Below, piece after piece: positions 25,297-33,023 of a stretch of DNA of 33,023 nucleotides (the first letter of the stretch is position 1; the number at the start of each line of letters is the position of its first letter). Made by a program: the position numbers and the translations under genes. The stretch covers positions 1 through 33,023 of the forward strand of contig JALTRC010000136.1 of the NCBI GenBank assembly GCA_026998145.1, read 5' to 3'. Under the pieces are notes generated by a model that had not been told where the DNA came from, did not search any database, and saw nothing but the letters and a program-made list of their open reading frames with translations. The stretch comes from Gammaproteobacteria bacterium (GTDB lineage Bacteria > Pseudomonadota > Gammaproteobacteria > SZUA-229).

Positions 25297-27126
25297 ATGC
25301 ATAAGCATTCATACCATACACAGGGTTCTGCCCTTCGCCTCTGGCTGCAAAGCCTGTTTATGCTGCTGATAATTGCTACTATCAGCGCCTGCTCATCCTC
25401 ATCCAGCTCTGATGCAGACGGCGAGCTGGTAGTGAGCCTCACTGACGCGGAAGGGGATTTTCTCACCTATACGGTTGATGTAGTTTCCCTGAAAATGATT
25501 AAACAAAACGGCGCGGAGATTGAAACCCTGCCCCTGACCACCACCCTGGATTTTGCCCAGTATGTGGAAGTCAGCGAATTTCTCACCGCTGCCACCGTAC
25601 CCTCCGGCGCCTATAAAGGGGCGCAGATTGTACTGGACTACAGCAATGCCAGTATCACCGTACAGAATGAAGCCGGTGATGCCATTAGCGCCAGCGCCGT
25701 AGATGCAGATGGCAATCCGCTGGGCCAGGTCACCGTGGATATCAGCCTTAATGGCGGCAGTGAATTTGTGATTGCCCCCGGCATTCCCGCCCACTTTACC
25801 CTGGACTTTGATCTGAACGCCTCCAATGAGGTAAGCCTGAATGGTGACAGCGCCACGGTAACAGTAAAACCCGTACTGGTCGCCGACACATTACTGGAAG
25901 ATCCCAAACCTCACCGCCTGCGTGGTCTGCTGGATGAAGTGGACGAAGCCGCCCAGCAGTTCACCGTAAAAATGCGCCCTTTCCGTCATTTGCAGCAGCG
26001 CTTTGGCAAACTGATTGCCCATGTCAATAATGACACCCGTTATGAAATTGATGGCATCGCCTATGGCAGCGACACAGGCCTGACACAATTAGCCACGCTG
26101 GACACCAATAGTCCGATGATTGTCATTGGCGAGCTGCAACAGCTAGATGACCAGCGCCAGTTTATTGCCAGCGAAGTCTATGCAGGCAGCAGTGTGCCCT
26201 GGGGTGATAAAGATATTATCCGCGGCCACGTTGTCGCCCGTGACGGTGATCGGCTGACCATTCGCGGCGCCAGCATTGTACGCGCCGATAACAGCTTTAT
26301 CTTTAACGACACATTGCAGGTGCAGCTGGATACAAACACCAAAGTGCTAAAACAGGCCGACACAGGCAGCTATACCACCGATGATATTTCTGTGGGTCAG
26401 CGGGTCACCATTTTAGGCACCTTCCTAAATACCACCGATCTGTCCATGTTACTGGATGCGGATCTGGTGCGTATGCGCTTTACCAGCCTGCGGGGTCAGG
26501 TACTGGCGGTTAGCCCGCTGGCCATCGACCTGCAAAGCATTGATCTGCGCCGCGCCACTATCTTCGATTTCTCCGGCACTGGCATAGATGCCGCCAATGA
26601 TGCGGACATTAACCACTACGAAATTGATACCGGCAGCCTGACACTGGCGAATCTGCAAATCGGTGATCCCATCAAGCTACGGGGTTTTGTCACAGCGTTC
26701 GGCACAGCGCCGGAGGATTTCACTGCCCGCACCATTGCCGATGTGAAAAATGTCAAAGCCAATCTGGTTGTTGGCTATGGGGATGGCAGCACCAGCGCCA
26801 TTAGCCGCATTGATGAAAATGGCCTGCAACTAAACCTGAGCGATGCGGGCAAGCTGCACCACTTAAGCCAGGCTGGCGTAGTCACAGACCTGACAACACT
26901 GGAAACAATGCCACTGATTACCCCTGAAGAAAGCGGCAAAGGTCTGTTTATGATCTCCCGGGCCTTCGCTACCCGCCTGTATGTGAATTACAGCAATTTC
27001 CAGCAGGCACTGGCAGATGATCTGGCCAATGGCCGCAGCGTGATTTCGGTACATGCCAAAGGCTATTATGACTCGGATCAGGCCACCCTTACGGCTCGCC
27101 AGATTAATGTGCGCTTAAGTCACTAA
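25297..27126 (+). CDS. Large lipoprotein with DUF4382-like N-terminus and repeated beta domains
   Basis: A 609-residue lipoprotein. The signal is long, with lipobox ISAC and lipidated C32 followed by a Ser-run, a usual flexible linker. Residues about 43-205 resemble DUF4382 (ELVVSLTDAEGDFLTYTVDV, TVPSGAYKGAQIVLDY, HFTLDFDLNASNEV, VTVKPVLVAD). The rest comprises several small beta domains (RLRGLLDEVDEAAQQFTVK, IIRGHVVARDGDRLTIRG, SLRGQVLAVSPLAIDLQ) like the repeated OB-type DUF5666 units. AGGAG is 7 nt upstream of the ATG, and a strong terminator follows. No enzymatic motif is visible; an envelope or surface role is inferred. It is separate from, but next to, a beta-rich outer-membrane-type protein. 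Confidence 0.85.
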   Translation: MHKHSYHTQGSALRLWLQSLFMLLIIATISACSSSSSSDADGELVVSLTDAEGDFLTYTVDVVSLKMIKQNGAEIETLPLTTTLDFAQYVEVSEFLTAATVPSGAYKGAQIVLDYSNASITVQNEAGDAISASAVDADGNPLGQVTVDISLNGGSEFVIAPGIPAHFTLDFDLNASNEVSLNGDSATVTVKPVLVADTLLEDPKPHRLRGLLDEVDEAAQQFTVKMRPFRHLQQRFGKLIAHVNNDTRYEIDGIAYGSDTGLTQLATLDTNSPMIVIGELQQLDDQRQFIASEVYAGSSVPWGDKDIIRGHVVARDGDRLTIRGASIVRADNSFIFNDTLQVQLDTNTKVLKQADTGSYTTDDISVGQRVTILGTFLNTTDLSMLLDADLVRMRFTSLRGQVLAVSPLAIDLQSIDLRRATIFDFSGTGIDAANDADINHYEIDTGSLTLANLQIGDPIKLRGFVTAFGTAPEDFTARTIADVKNVKANLVVGYGDGSTSAISRIDENGLQLNLSDAGKLHHLSQAGVVTDLTTLETMPLITPEESGKGLFMISRAFATRLYVNYSNFQQALADDLANGRSVISVHAKGYYDSDQATLTARQINVRLSH

Positions 27127-27147
27127 ACTCATAGCCACTAGGCAAGC

Positions 27148-27184
27148 ACACTGGGCAGGTTTATGATCTGCCCGGTGTTTTTTG
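27148..27184 (+). terminator. Rho-independent terminator of the DUF4382-like lipoprotein gene
   Basis: An 11-bp stem (ACACTGGGCAG with CTGCCCGGTGT, one G-U pair) around a 9-nt loop, followed directly by a run of T residues. It lies 22 nt after the stop codon. Confidence 0.9.
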
Positions 27185-27199
27185 TTTAGATAACCATAA

Positions 27200-28123
27200 A
27201 TGCCCTTCAAATACAGTAGGGTGGATCAAGCGCAGCGGATCCACCAACAGCCGATTCAGGTGGAACCGCTTCGCTTGTTCCACCCTACATGCTATGGCCT
27301 GCTTTTGCTGATATTCAGTCATACCCTGATAGCCGCAGAGGACGATGATTTCTGGCTAATGCTGGAGGAACCGGCGGATAGTTCTGTGTATATCAGCAGC
27401 GGCGTGGATACGGATGGGGGCCTGTCATTGAGTCTGCATCTGGATCAGGCGTTAAATGAACAGTTACATTTCAATGGCAGCTGGTCACAGCTGAATCTGT
27501 CGGAAAATACCCGTAGCCTGTCGCTGGGTTTAAGCGGCGACCCTTATGCCTCATGGCTCTGGTCATACCGTTTTTTAGTCTGGGGTGAGCCGGATATTAT
27601 CGAAAGCCGGGATCATGAACTGCAATTGCAATATGTTAACGGCAGCTGGAACGGCCTGCTGGGCTGGCAGCAGGGAGATGCCAACCTGCAGTTTTCCCGC
27701 CCCCTGAATAATGGCCAGACCTCCGGCAGCGTGGATCACAATGCACTGATTATCGGGCTGGGTTATGGTGGCCGTGATTTTGACTGGCAGATCGAGAGCA
27801 TTCACCACGACTACAATAAGGATCTCAGCCGCCTGTCCAGCTCCCGCCTGCTGGCCCTGATTATCGAGCCCTCCGCCCTGCAGCAATCCACCGCATTAAA
27901 TTCAAGACAAAACCGCTTCACCCTTGGGCTTAATGGCAAGTCCCATCGCTTTAGCGCAGAGTACAGTCATATTCGCTCTGCGGTAACGGGGCAGACCAGT
28001 GATTTTTTAAATCTGTCTGTGCAAACGGATTTAAGCCGGCTGCAACAGCTGGGGGTTTATTTCATTATGCCGTTGGGGGGTGGGGTGAGTAGTCTGGGGG
28101 TGAGTTTATTGCAGCGATGGTAA
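27200..28123 (+). CDS. Beta-rich outer-membrane-type protein with repeat-derived N-terminus
   Basis: Up to 307 residues from the only in-frame ATG (27200). A hydrophobic segment CYGLLLLIFSHTLIAA (about 32-46) ends in a signal-peptidase-like site before EDDDFW. The mature part alternates strands with aromatic ends (LSLSLHLDQALNEQLHFNGSW, WLWSYRFLVWGEP, HELQLQYVNGSWNGLLGW) and closes with a Trp-final LLQRW, typical of outer-membrane beta barrels. Codons about 6-30 lie inside an inverted repeat (27216-27288). A shorter protein from an in-frame GTG (27262) or TTG (27274) in the right arm would give a more usual signal peptide. No good ribosome binding site is present, so the gene may be damaged at its 5' end. 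Confidence 0.65.
   Translation: MPFKYSRVDQAQRIHQQPIQVEPLRLFHPTCYGLLLLIFSHTLIAAEDDDFWLMLEEPADSSVYISSGVDTDGGLSLSLHLDQALNEQLHFNGSWSQLNLSENTRSLSLGLSGDPYASWLWSYRFLVWGEPDIIESRDHELQLQYVNGSWNGLLGWQQGDANLQFSRPLNNGQTSGSVDHNALIIGLGYGGRDFDWQIESIHHDYNKDLSRLSSSRLLALIIEPSALQQSTALNSRQNRFTLGLNGKSHRFSAEYSHIRSAVTGQTSDFLNLSVQTDLSRLQQLGVYFIMPLGGGVSSLGVSLLQRW
27216..27288. repeat. GTAGGGTGG-type inverted repeat within the 5' end of a gene
   Basis: The left arm (27216-27245) and right arm (27259-27288) are 30 nt each and complementary at 27 of 30 positions, with a 13-nt loop. The wording (GTAGGGTGGATCAAGCGCAG) is that of a short dispersed repeat widespread in bacterial genomes. It is read through in frame by the predicted outer-membrane protein. 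Confidence 0.85.
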
Positions 28124-28142
28124 AAGAGCTTAAAAGCTATTT

Positions 28143-28218
28143 ACCACAGAGGACACGGAGATTCCTTTGTTAACACCCTAATGCGCTTTTTCTCTATGTC
28201 CTCCGTGTCCTCTGTGGT
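28143..28218. repeat. CACAGAG-family hairpin between OMP gene and uvrD
   Basis: Two arms of 18 bp (ACCACAGAGGACACGGAG at 28143-28160 and its exact complement at 28201-28218) enclose 40 nt unrelated to the loops of the array at 8181-8709. It is 20 nt after the upstream stop codon and could act as a transcription end, but no T-run follows. Confidence 0.8.
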
Positions 28219-28292
28219 GAATGTCCTGAATAACCATTGGCTTAGCGTCACAGACTAACAGCACACCACCGAAACATGTAAAATCCCCCACC

Positions 28293-30464
28293 ATGGACGT
28301 ATCTCATATTCTCGATGGTTTAAACGATGCCCAGCGCGAAGCGGTAACCGCCGCGCCCGGCCCCATGCTCACTCTGGCCGGTGCCGGCAGTGGCAAAACC
28401 CGTGTGCTGGTGCACCGCATGGCCTGGCTGATTCAGGTGGAAGGGGCCTCGCCCTTTAGCGTCATGGCGGTGACCTTTACCAATAAGGCGGCACGGGAAA
28501 TGCGTGGCCGGGTGGAGGAGTTGCAGGGCATGTCGGTGAACGGCATGTGGCTGGGCACCTTTCATGGTCTGGCGCACCGCTTTTTGCGCAGCCACTGGAA
28601 GGAAGCGGACCTGCCCCAGACCTTTCAGATTCTTGATTCCGACGATCAATACCGCATGATCCGCCGGGTGCTGCGCTCGCTGGAACTGGATGAAGCCCAG
28701 TGGGTGCCCCGACAGATTCAGGGCTTTATCAATAATCGCAAGGATGAAGGTCAGCGTCCCCAGCATATTGCCGCCGGCAATGATCCCATTACCACCCAGC
28801 TTGTGCGCATCTACAGCGCCTACGAGGCTGCCTGCAAACGGGCCGGTGCGGTGGATTTTGCCGAGCTGCTGCTGCGTTCATTAGAAACCCTGCGGGATAA
28901 TAACGCCCTGCTGAGCCATTATCGCCAGCGATTTTCCCATGTGCTGGTGGATGAGTTTCAGGACACCAACAGTATTCAGTACGCCTGGATTCGCCTGCTG
29001 GCCGGGGATGCCAGCCAGCCGGGGGCGCATCTTTTTGTGGTGGGGGATGACGACCAGTCCATTTACGGCTGGCGCGGCGCCAGGGTGGAAAACATCCTCA
29101 CCTTCCAGAAAGATTTTCCCGGCACCCAGGTGGTGCGGCTGGAGCAGAACTACCGCTCCACCGCCACCATTTTGAATGCGGCCAATGCCCTGATTGCCAA
29201 TAATGACCAGCGCATGGGCAAACAGCTGTGGACCGCCGGTGACGAGGGGGAGCCGATTGAGCTGTATCAGGCTTTCAATGAACAGGATGAAGCCCGCTAT
29301 GTGCTGGACGGGGTGGAAAACTGGATTGCCCAGGGTCATGCCCGCAGCGATATTGCCATTTTGTATCGTTCCAATGCCCAGTCACGGATATTTGAAGAGC
29401 AGCTCATCAGTCGCTCCATTCCCTACCGGGTGTACGGGGGGCTGCGCTTTTTCGAGCGGGCCGAAATCAAGGATGCCCTGGCCTATTTGCGGCTGATCAA
29501 TAATCCCCATGATGACACATCATTTGAGCGAGTAGTGAACCAGCCCACCCGGGGTATCGGCAGCAAATCCGTGGATGCCATCCGGGAAACCGCCCGCGCC
29601 ATGGATGCCTCATTGTGGCAGGCGGCGCTGGCGCGGATTGCCAGCAACGAAATGACCGCCCGGGCGCAAAATGCCCTGCAGGGCTTTATTGATTTGATTG
29701 GCCGGCTACAGGCCGACACCCAGAACCTTGAACTGCATGAACAGGTGGAGCATGTGATTCACCACAGCGGCCTGATTGACCACTACAGCAAGGAAAAAGG
29801 TGAGAAGGCGGAAGCCAGAGTGGAAAACCTGGAGGAACTGGTCAGCGCCGCCAGAGGCTTTGATTACAGCAATGAAGATGAAGTGGAAATGGACAGACTC
29901 ACCGCCTTTCTCAGCCATGCGGCACTGGAAGCCGGTGAAGGCCAGGCGGAGGCCTGGGAGGATTGCGTGCAGCTGATGACCCTGCATACCGCCAAGGGGC
30001 TGGAATTTCCGCTGGTGTTTATGTGCGGCATGGAGGACGGCCTGTTTCCCCATCAACGCTCCATCGAGGACAACAATAAACTACAGGAAGAACGGCGTCT
30101 GGCCTATGTGGGCATTACCCGGGCCAGGGAAAAACTGGTGCTCACCTATGCGGAGCGGCGCCGTCTTTATGGCAAGGATCATTATTCCATGCCGTCCCAG
30201 TTTATTGGCGAGATTCCCGGGGAATATATTCATGAAGTGCGCCCCAAAGCCAGTATATCCGCGCCTGTTTATCAGCCATCAAGGCTCCATGAAGAAAGTG
30301 AAGATGGCTTTAATGTGGGGCAAAGGGTATTTCATCAGAAATTTGGTGAAGGGACTGTGTTAAATTACGAAGGCCAGGGACGCCATGCACGGGTTGAAGT
30401 TAACTTTAAACATGCGGGGAGCAAGTGGCTGGTTCTGTCCTATGCCAATTTACAGATTTTATAA
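28293..30464 (+). CDS. uvrD: DNA helicase II, UvrD
   Basis: A 723-residue superfamily 1A 3'-5' helicase for nucleotide excision and mismatch repair (E. coli UvrD has 720). All motifs are present: Walker A GAGSGKT (30-36), TFTNKAAREMR, GTFHGLAHRFLR, DEFQDTN (motif II), VGDDDQSIYGWRGA (III), EQNYRS (IV), LMTLHTAKGLEFPLVF (V) and LQEERRLAYVGITRAREKL (VI). The C-terminal region GQRVFHQKFGEGTVL...WLVLSYANLQIL is the UvrD/PcrA tail that contacts RNA polymerase in related proteins. No strong Shine-Dalgarno is seen at the ATG. A multi-PAS gene starts 10 nt after the stop. Confidence 0.97.
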   Translation: MDVSHILDGLNDAQREAVTAAPGPMLTLAGAGSGKTRVLVHRMAWLIQVEGASPFSVMAVTFTNKAAREMRGRVEELQGMSVNGMWLGTFHGLAHRFLRSHWKEADLPQTFQILDSDDQYRMIRRVLRSLELDEAQWVPRQIQGFINNRKDEGQRPQHIAAGNDPITTQLVRIYSAYEAACKRAGAVDFAELLLRSLETLRDNNALLSHYRQRFSHVLVDEFQDTNSIQYAWIRLLAGDASQPGAHLFVVGDDDQSIYGWRGARVENILTFQKDFPGTQVVRLEQNYRSTATILNAANALIANNDQRMGKQLWTAGDEGEPIELYQAFNEQDEARYVLDGVENWIAQGHARSDIAILYRSNAQSRIFEEQLISRSIPYRVYGGLRFFERAEIKDALAYLRLINNPHDDTSFERVVNQPTRGIGSKSVDAIRETARAMDASLWQAALARIASNEMTARAQNALQGFIDLIGRLQADTQNLELHEQVEHVIHHSGLIDHYSKEKGEKAEARVENLEELVSAARGFDYSNEDEVEMDRLTAFLSHAALEAGEGQAEAWEDCVQLMTLHTAKGLEFPLVFMCGMEDGLFPHQRSIEDNNKLQEERRLAYVGITRAREKLVLTYAERRRLYGKDHYSMPSQFIGEIPGEYIHEVRPKASISAPVYQPSRLHEESEDGFNVGQRVFHQKFGEGTVLNYEGQGRHARVEVNFKHAGSKWLVLSYANLQIL

Positions 30465-30474
30465 AAACATATAA

Positions 30475-33023
30475 ATGCAAAAACACAACTACCCCTTACA
30501 ACTGATTCTTTCCGCCATTGCCGTTAGCAGCACCCTGCTCTGGCTATTTATTGGCCGGGATATAACCTATGCAATATTCCCTTATGATATAGCTCCCAGC
30601 TTATATATCTTTTTTAGCGGCACGATTTTCTCACTGGGCCTTGTGGGGGCCTATGCCTTTATTCACAGCCTGCTGTTTTTTACCGACTTTATTAAAAACA
30701 CACCGGATCAATCCACCCAGATCAACGAACTTATTCTCGATCGCCATAAGGATGCCCTGTTTTATAAATCCATTTCAGGCCAATATTTATATGCCTCTAA
30801 TTACGCCCCTCGAATTTTAAAGCTGGGTGACAGGGATATTATTAATCAAACAGACCAGCAGCTTCACAAGCCATTGATTGCCCACAAGATCGAAATGGAA
30901 GATAAACGGATAATTGAAAATGGCGAGAAAATAAACTGGCAAACCAGCCTGGAATTAAACAACCAGCTGCAACATTACCAGTGTGAGAAATCACCCGCCC
31001 GTAACGAACAGGGCGAGATTGTTGGCATTAATGGTTACTGCGAAAACATCACTACTAAAAAACTGCTACAACAACAGATCGACAAGGTTGAAACCCGCTA
31101 TCAGGCATTATTTAACAAGCTGCCCTACCCGGTTGTTATTATTGATATGGGCACCATGCTGCCATTTCGCTTTAATGATGCCCTGTGCAAATTATTAAAA
31201 TATGATGCCGACACCATCAGCCGAAAAAGTTTTAGCAGCCATGTGGTTATGGAGCAGCAGAATCAGTTTAAAGAACTGCTGATCGAAACCCACAGATCAG
31301 ACGGCAATGAGTTTGAATTAAGCCTGAACAATCGGGACAAGGATATTATTGACGTTACAGGATTTGCTCAACAAATAAAATTTGGCCATAAAAACTACCT
31401 GCACCTGCTATTGCGAGATGTTACCGAAAGCAAAAAATCAACCAATGAACTGATTGGCTCTGAACTTAAATACCGCTCACTGTTTGAACATGCCAGCGAC
31501 GCCATTATTATTGTTGATATTCACAGCCTGCAAATTATTGATGCCAATGAAATCGCTCTGGAAAAGCTGGGCTATAACCGCGACACATTGGCTGCCATGA
31601 CATTATTTGATCTGGACGCGACTCGCCAGACGCCCAAAACCCGCGAACAATTAAAGAATCTGGAAATATATAACCATGTTCTTTATGAACACTGCATCGC
31701 CAATCGTAACGGCAAAAATATCGACGTTGAAATCAATGCACACAAAGTCAACTATGGCCATCAGGAAGTTTATCAATTTGTTATTCGGGACATCAATCAA
31801 CGTAAACATATTGAAAATGCATTGCGGGAAAGTGAACAGCGTTACCGGCAGATGTTTGAAAGCAATCAGGCCATCAAGCTGGTTATTAATCCACAAACCC
31901 ATATTATTGAAAATGCCAACCCGGCTGCTGCTGAATTCTATGGCTATGAATTAGATGAGCTGGAAGGCATGCACATTGAAAAGATTAATGTGCTGCCCAT
32001 TGAGAAGCTGGATATTCTTATACACCAAAGCCAGCAGCAACACCTGGGTTTTTATAACTGTCCCCATAAACTGGCCAATGGTGACATTCGTTTTGTTGAA
32101 GTTCGGGAAGGCCCACTGGAAGTTAATGGCCGTACTTTAACCTATGACATCATTCACGATATTACCGCAGGAAAACAGGCCGAAGATAAATTAATTCTGG
32201 CATCAAAAATGTTCGACCACTCTACCGATGCAGCCATTATTACTGATGAACACAATCGTATTTTATCGGTTAATCATGCCTTTACCGATATTACCGGCTA
32301 TCAACAATCAGAGGTACAGGGTTTTGATCCCGCCTCATTCCTGAGCGAGAAAAATGATCAGCTCATTACTGATGAAATCGAAAAATCTCTTGATGAGTTT
32401 GGTCACTGGCATGGGGAAATATGGTATCGACAGCAGGACGGTTCCACCTTCCCTCTGGATATGAACATCCATATCATTAAATCATCCGGCGGGGATATTA
32501 TTAATTATGTTATTTTACTGTCGCCAATTCATGGTTCATTATCCGACAATGAAATAAGCGGAAATTATTCCCCTCTGACACATCTGCCCAATAAAGCCCT
32601 TTATCTGGATCGACTGAACTACGCCCTTGAACGCAATCAGCGTAATAAAAAAGTGCTGGCCGTGCTGATGATTGATTTTCGTAATTTCTCCCAGATCAAT
32701 CAGCAATATGGCTATGACACTGGCGACCGGATCCTGCAATCCATTGCCAGACGGCTTAAATACAGCATTCGTGAAAGCGATACCATTGCCCACCTGGATT
32801 CAGATAACTTTGTTTTATTACTTGAAGATCTGGTTAATATTCAACAGGCCGGCATTGTTGCGCAAAAAATCATTTCAACGCTGGGTGAAAGCTATCAAAT
32901 AGATGAGCATGATATTCAGCTCGAAGCCTCTATTGGCATTAGTATTTCACCGGATGATGGTGTGGATGCCAGTGAATTAATGGATAAGGCACAGCAGGCA
33001 TTGCATAGCGCCCAGTCTCAGGC
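30475..33023 (+). CDS. Membrane multi-PAS sensor with degenerate GGDEF domain, cut by window end
   Basis: 849 codons are visible and the gene continues past the window. Two membrane helices (about 8-26 and 43-70) anchor it, followed by five PAS-like segments at about 85-195, 205-318, 330-443, 452-566 and 575-685 (with YRSLFEHASDAIIIVD, YRQMFESNQ, MFDHSTDAAIITD as PAS starts). A diguanylate-cyclase domain begins at about 700 (LTHLPNKALYLDRLNYAL). Its active-site loop reads D775-S-D-N-F779 where GGDEF or GGEEF is expected, so cyclase activity is unlikely. An EAL domain may follow outside the window, as often in this architecture. The ATG is 10 nt after uvrD and lacks a clear ribosome binding site. 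Confidence 0.92.
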   Translation, partial: MQKHNYPLQLILSAIAVSSTLLWLFIGRDITYAIFPYDIAPSLYIFFSGTIFSLGLVGAYAFIHSLLFFTDFIKNTPDQSTQINELILDRHKDALFYKSISGQYLYASNYAPRILKLGDRDIINQTDQQLHKPLIAHKIEMEDKRIIENGEKINWQTSLELNNQLQHYQCEKSPARNEQGEIVGINGYCENITTKKLLQQQIDKVETRYQALFNKLPYPVVIIDMGTMLPFRFNDALCKLLKYDADTISRKSFSSHVVMEQQNQFKELLIETHRSDGNEFELSLNNRDKDIIDVTGFAQQIKFGHKNYLHLLLRDVTESKKSTNELIGSELKYRSLFEHASDAIIIVDIHSLQIIDANEIALEKLGYNRDTLAAMTLFDLDATRQTPKTREQLKNLEIYNHVLYEHCIANRNGKNIDVEINAHKVNYGHQEVYQFVIRDINQRKHIENALRESEQRYRQMFESNQAIKLVINPQTHIIENANPAAAEFYGYELDELEGMHIEKINVLPIEKLDILIHQSQQQHLGFYNCPHKLANGDIRFVEVREGPLEVNGRTLTYDIIHDITAGKQAEDKLILASKMFDHSTDAAIITDEHNRILSVNHAFTDITGYQQSEVQGFDPASFLSEKNDQLITDEIEKSLDEFGHWHGEIWYRQQDGSTFPLDMNIHIIKSSGGDIINYVILLSPIHGSLSDNEISGNYSPLTHLPNKALYLDRLNYALERNQRNKKVLAVLMIDFRNFSQINQQYGYDTGDRILQSIARRLKYSIRESDTIAHLDSDNFVLLLEDLVNIQQAGIVAQKIISTLGESYQIDEHDIQLEASIGISISPDDGVDASELMDKAQQALHSAQSQ

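Noticed and set aside
28575..30363. Plus- and minus-strand frames inside uvrD
   Set aside because: They are GC-driven shadows of a gene with all helicase motifs in frame.

Overview
The window reads as a chromosomal segment of a gammaproteobacterium. It carries a DjlA-type J-protein, UvrD, a 2-oxoglutarate dehydrogenase operon, a large sensory repertoire (Aer-type PAS, MCP with CZB, EAL-HDOD, multi-PAS/GGDEF) and many short inverted-repeat elements of the kind dispersed in free-living gammaproteobacteria. Genus cannot be read from the sequence. No phage, transposase, CRISPR, rRNA or tRNA was seen.

Layout. (1) 1-6253, minus strand: sucB (cut by the window edge) and sucA of the TCA cycle, then a four-base-overlap run of a small hypothetical gene and two Nudix genes (one canonical ADP-ribose pyrophosphatase-like, one with an eroded Nudix box), then two more small hypothetical genes. 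(2) 6363-8720, plus strand: a small conserved gene, an EAL-HDOD regulator, and a 211-212 bp tandem array made of a long hairpin element plus a decayed copy of the regulator's own 3' end. (3) 8731-12381, minus strand: unknown helical proteins, a receiver-like protein with Glu at the phospho-Asp site, a membrane-anchored alpha/alpha-barrel-like protein and its TetR regulator. (4) 12469-17230, plus strand: a gene divergent from tetR with a likely operator in its promoter, then a TatT-DctP-DctQ-DctM TRAP transporter of the TPR-associated (TPAT) type and a small acidic gene. (5) 17364-21319: an M48-like membrane protein that has lost one zinc ligand, djlA, a small gene, a convergent membrane J-protein and a small hydrophilic gene. 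(6) 21309-25120, minus strand: pyruvate kinase, a small lipoprotein, and an Aer-like receptor split into a PAS protein and an MCP-CZB protein. (7) 25297-33023, plus strand: a DUF4382-like lipoprotein with a strong terminator, a beta-rich outer-membrane-type protein whose N-terminal codons lie in a dispersed inverted repeat, uvrD, and a multi-PAS/GGDEF protein running off the end.

The most unusual points are the split aerotaxis receptor, the gene-tail/hairpin tandem array, the repeat element forming the start of a coding region, and a series of proteins keeping a known fold but losing catalytic residues (Nudix, M48, receiver, GGDEF, EAL loop). No clearly new multi-gene defence or biosynthetic system was found. 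Functions of at least eight small genes remain unknown.
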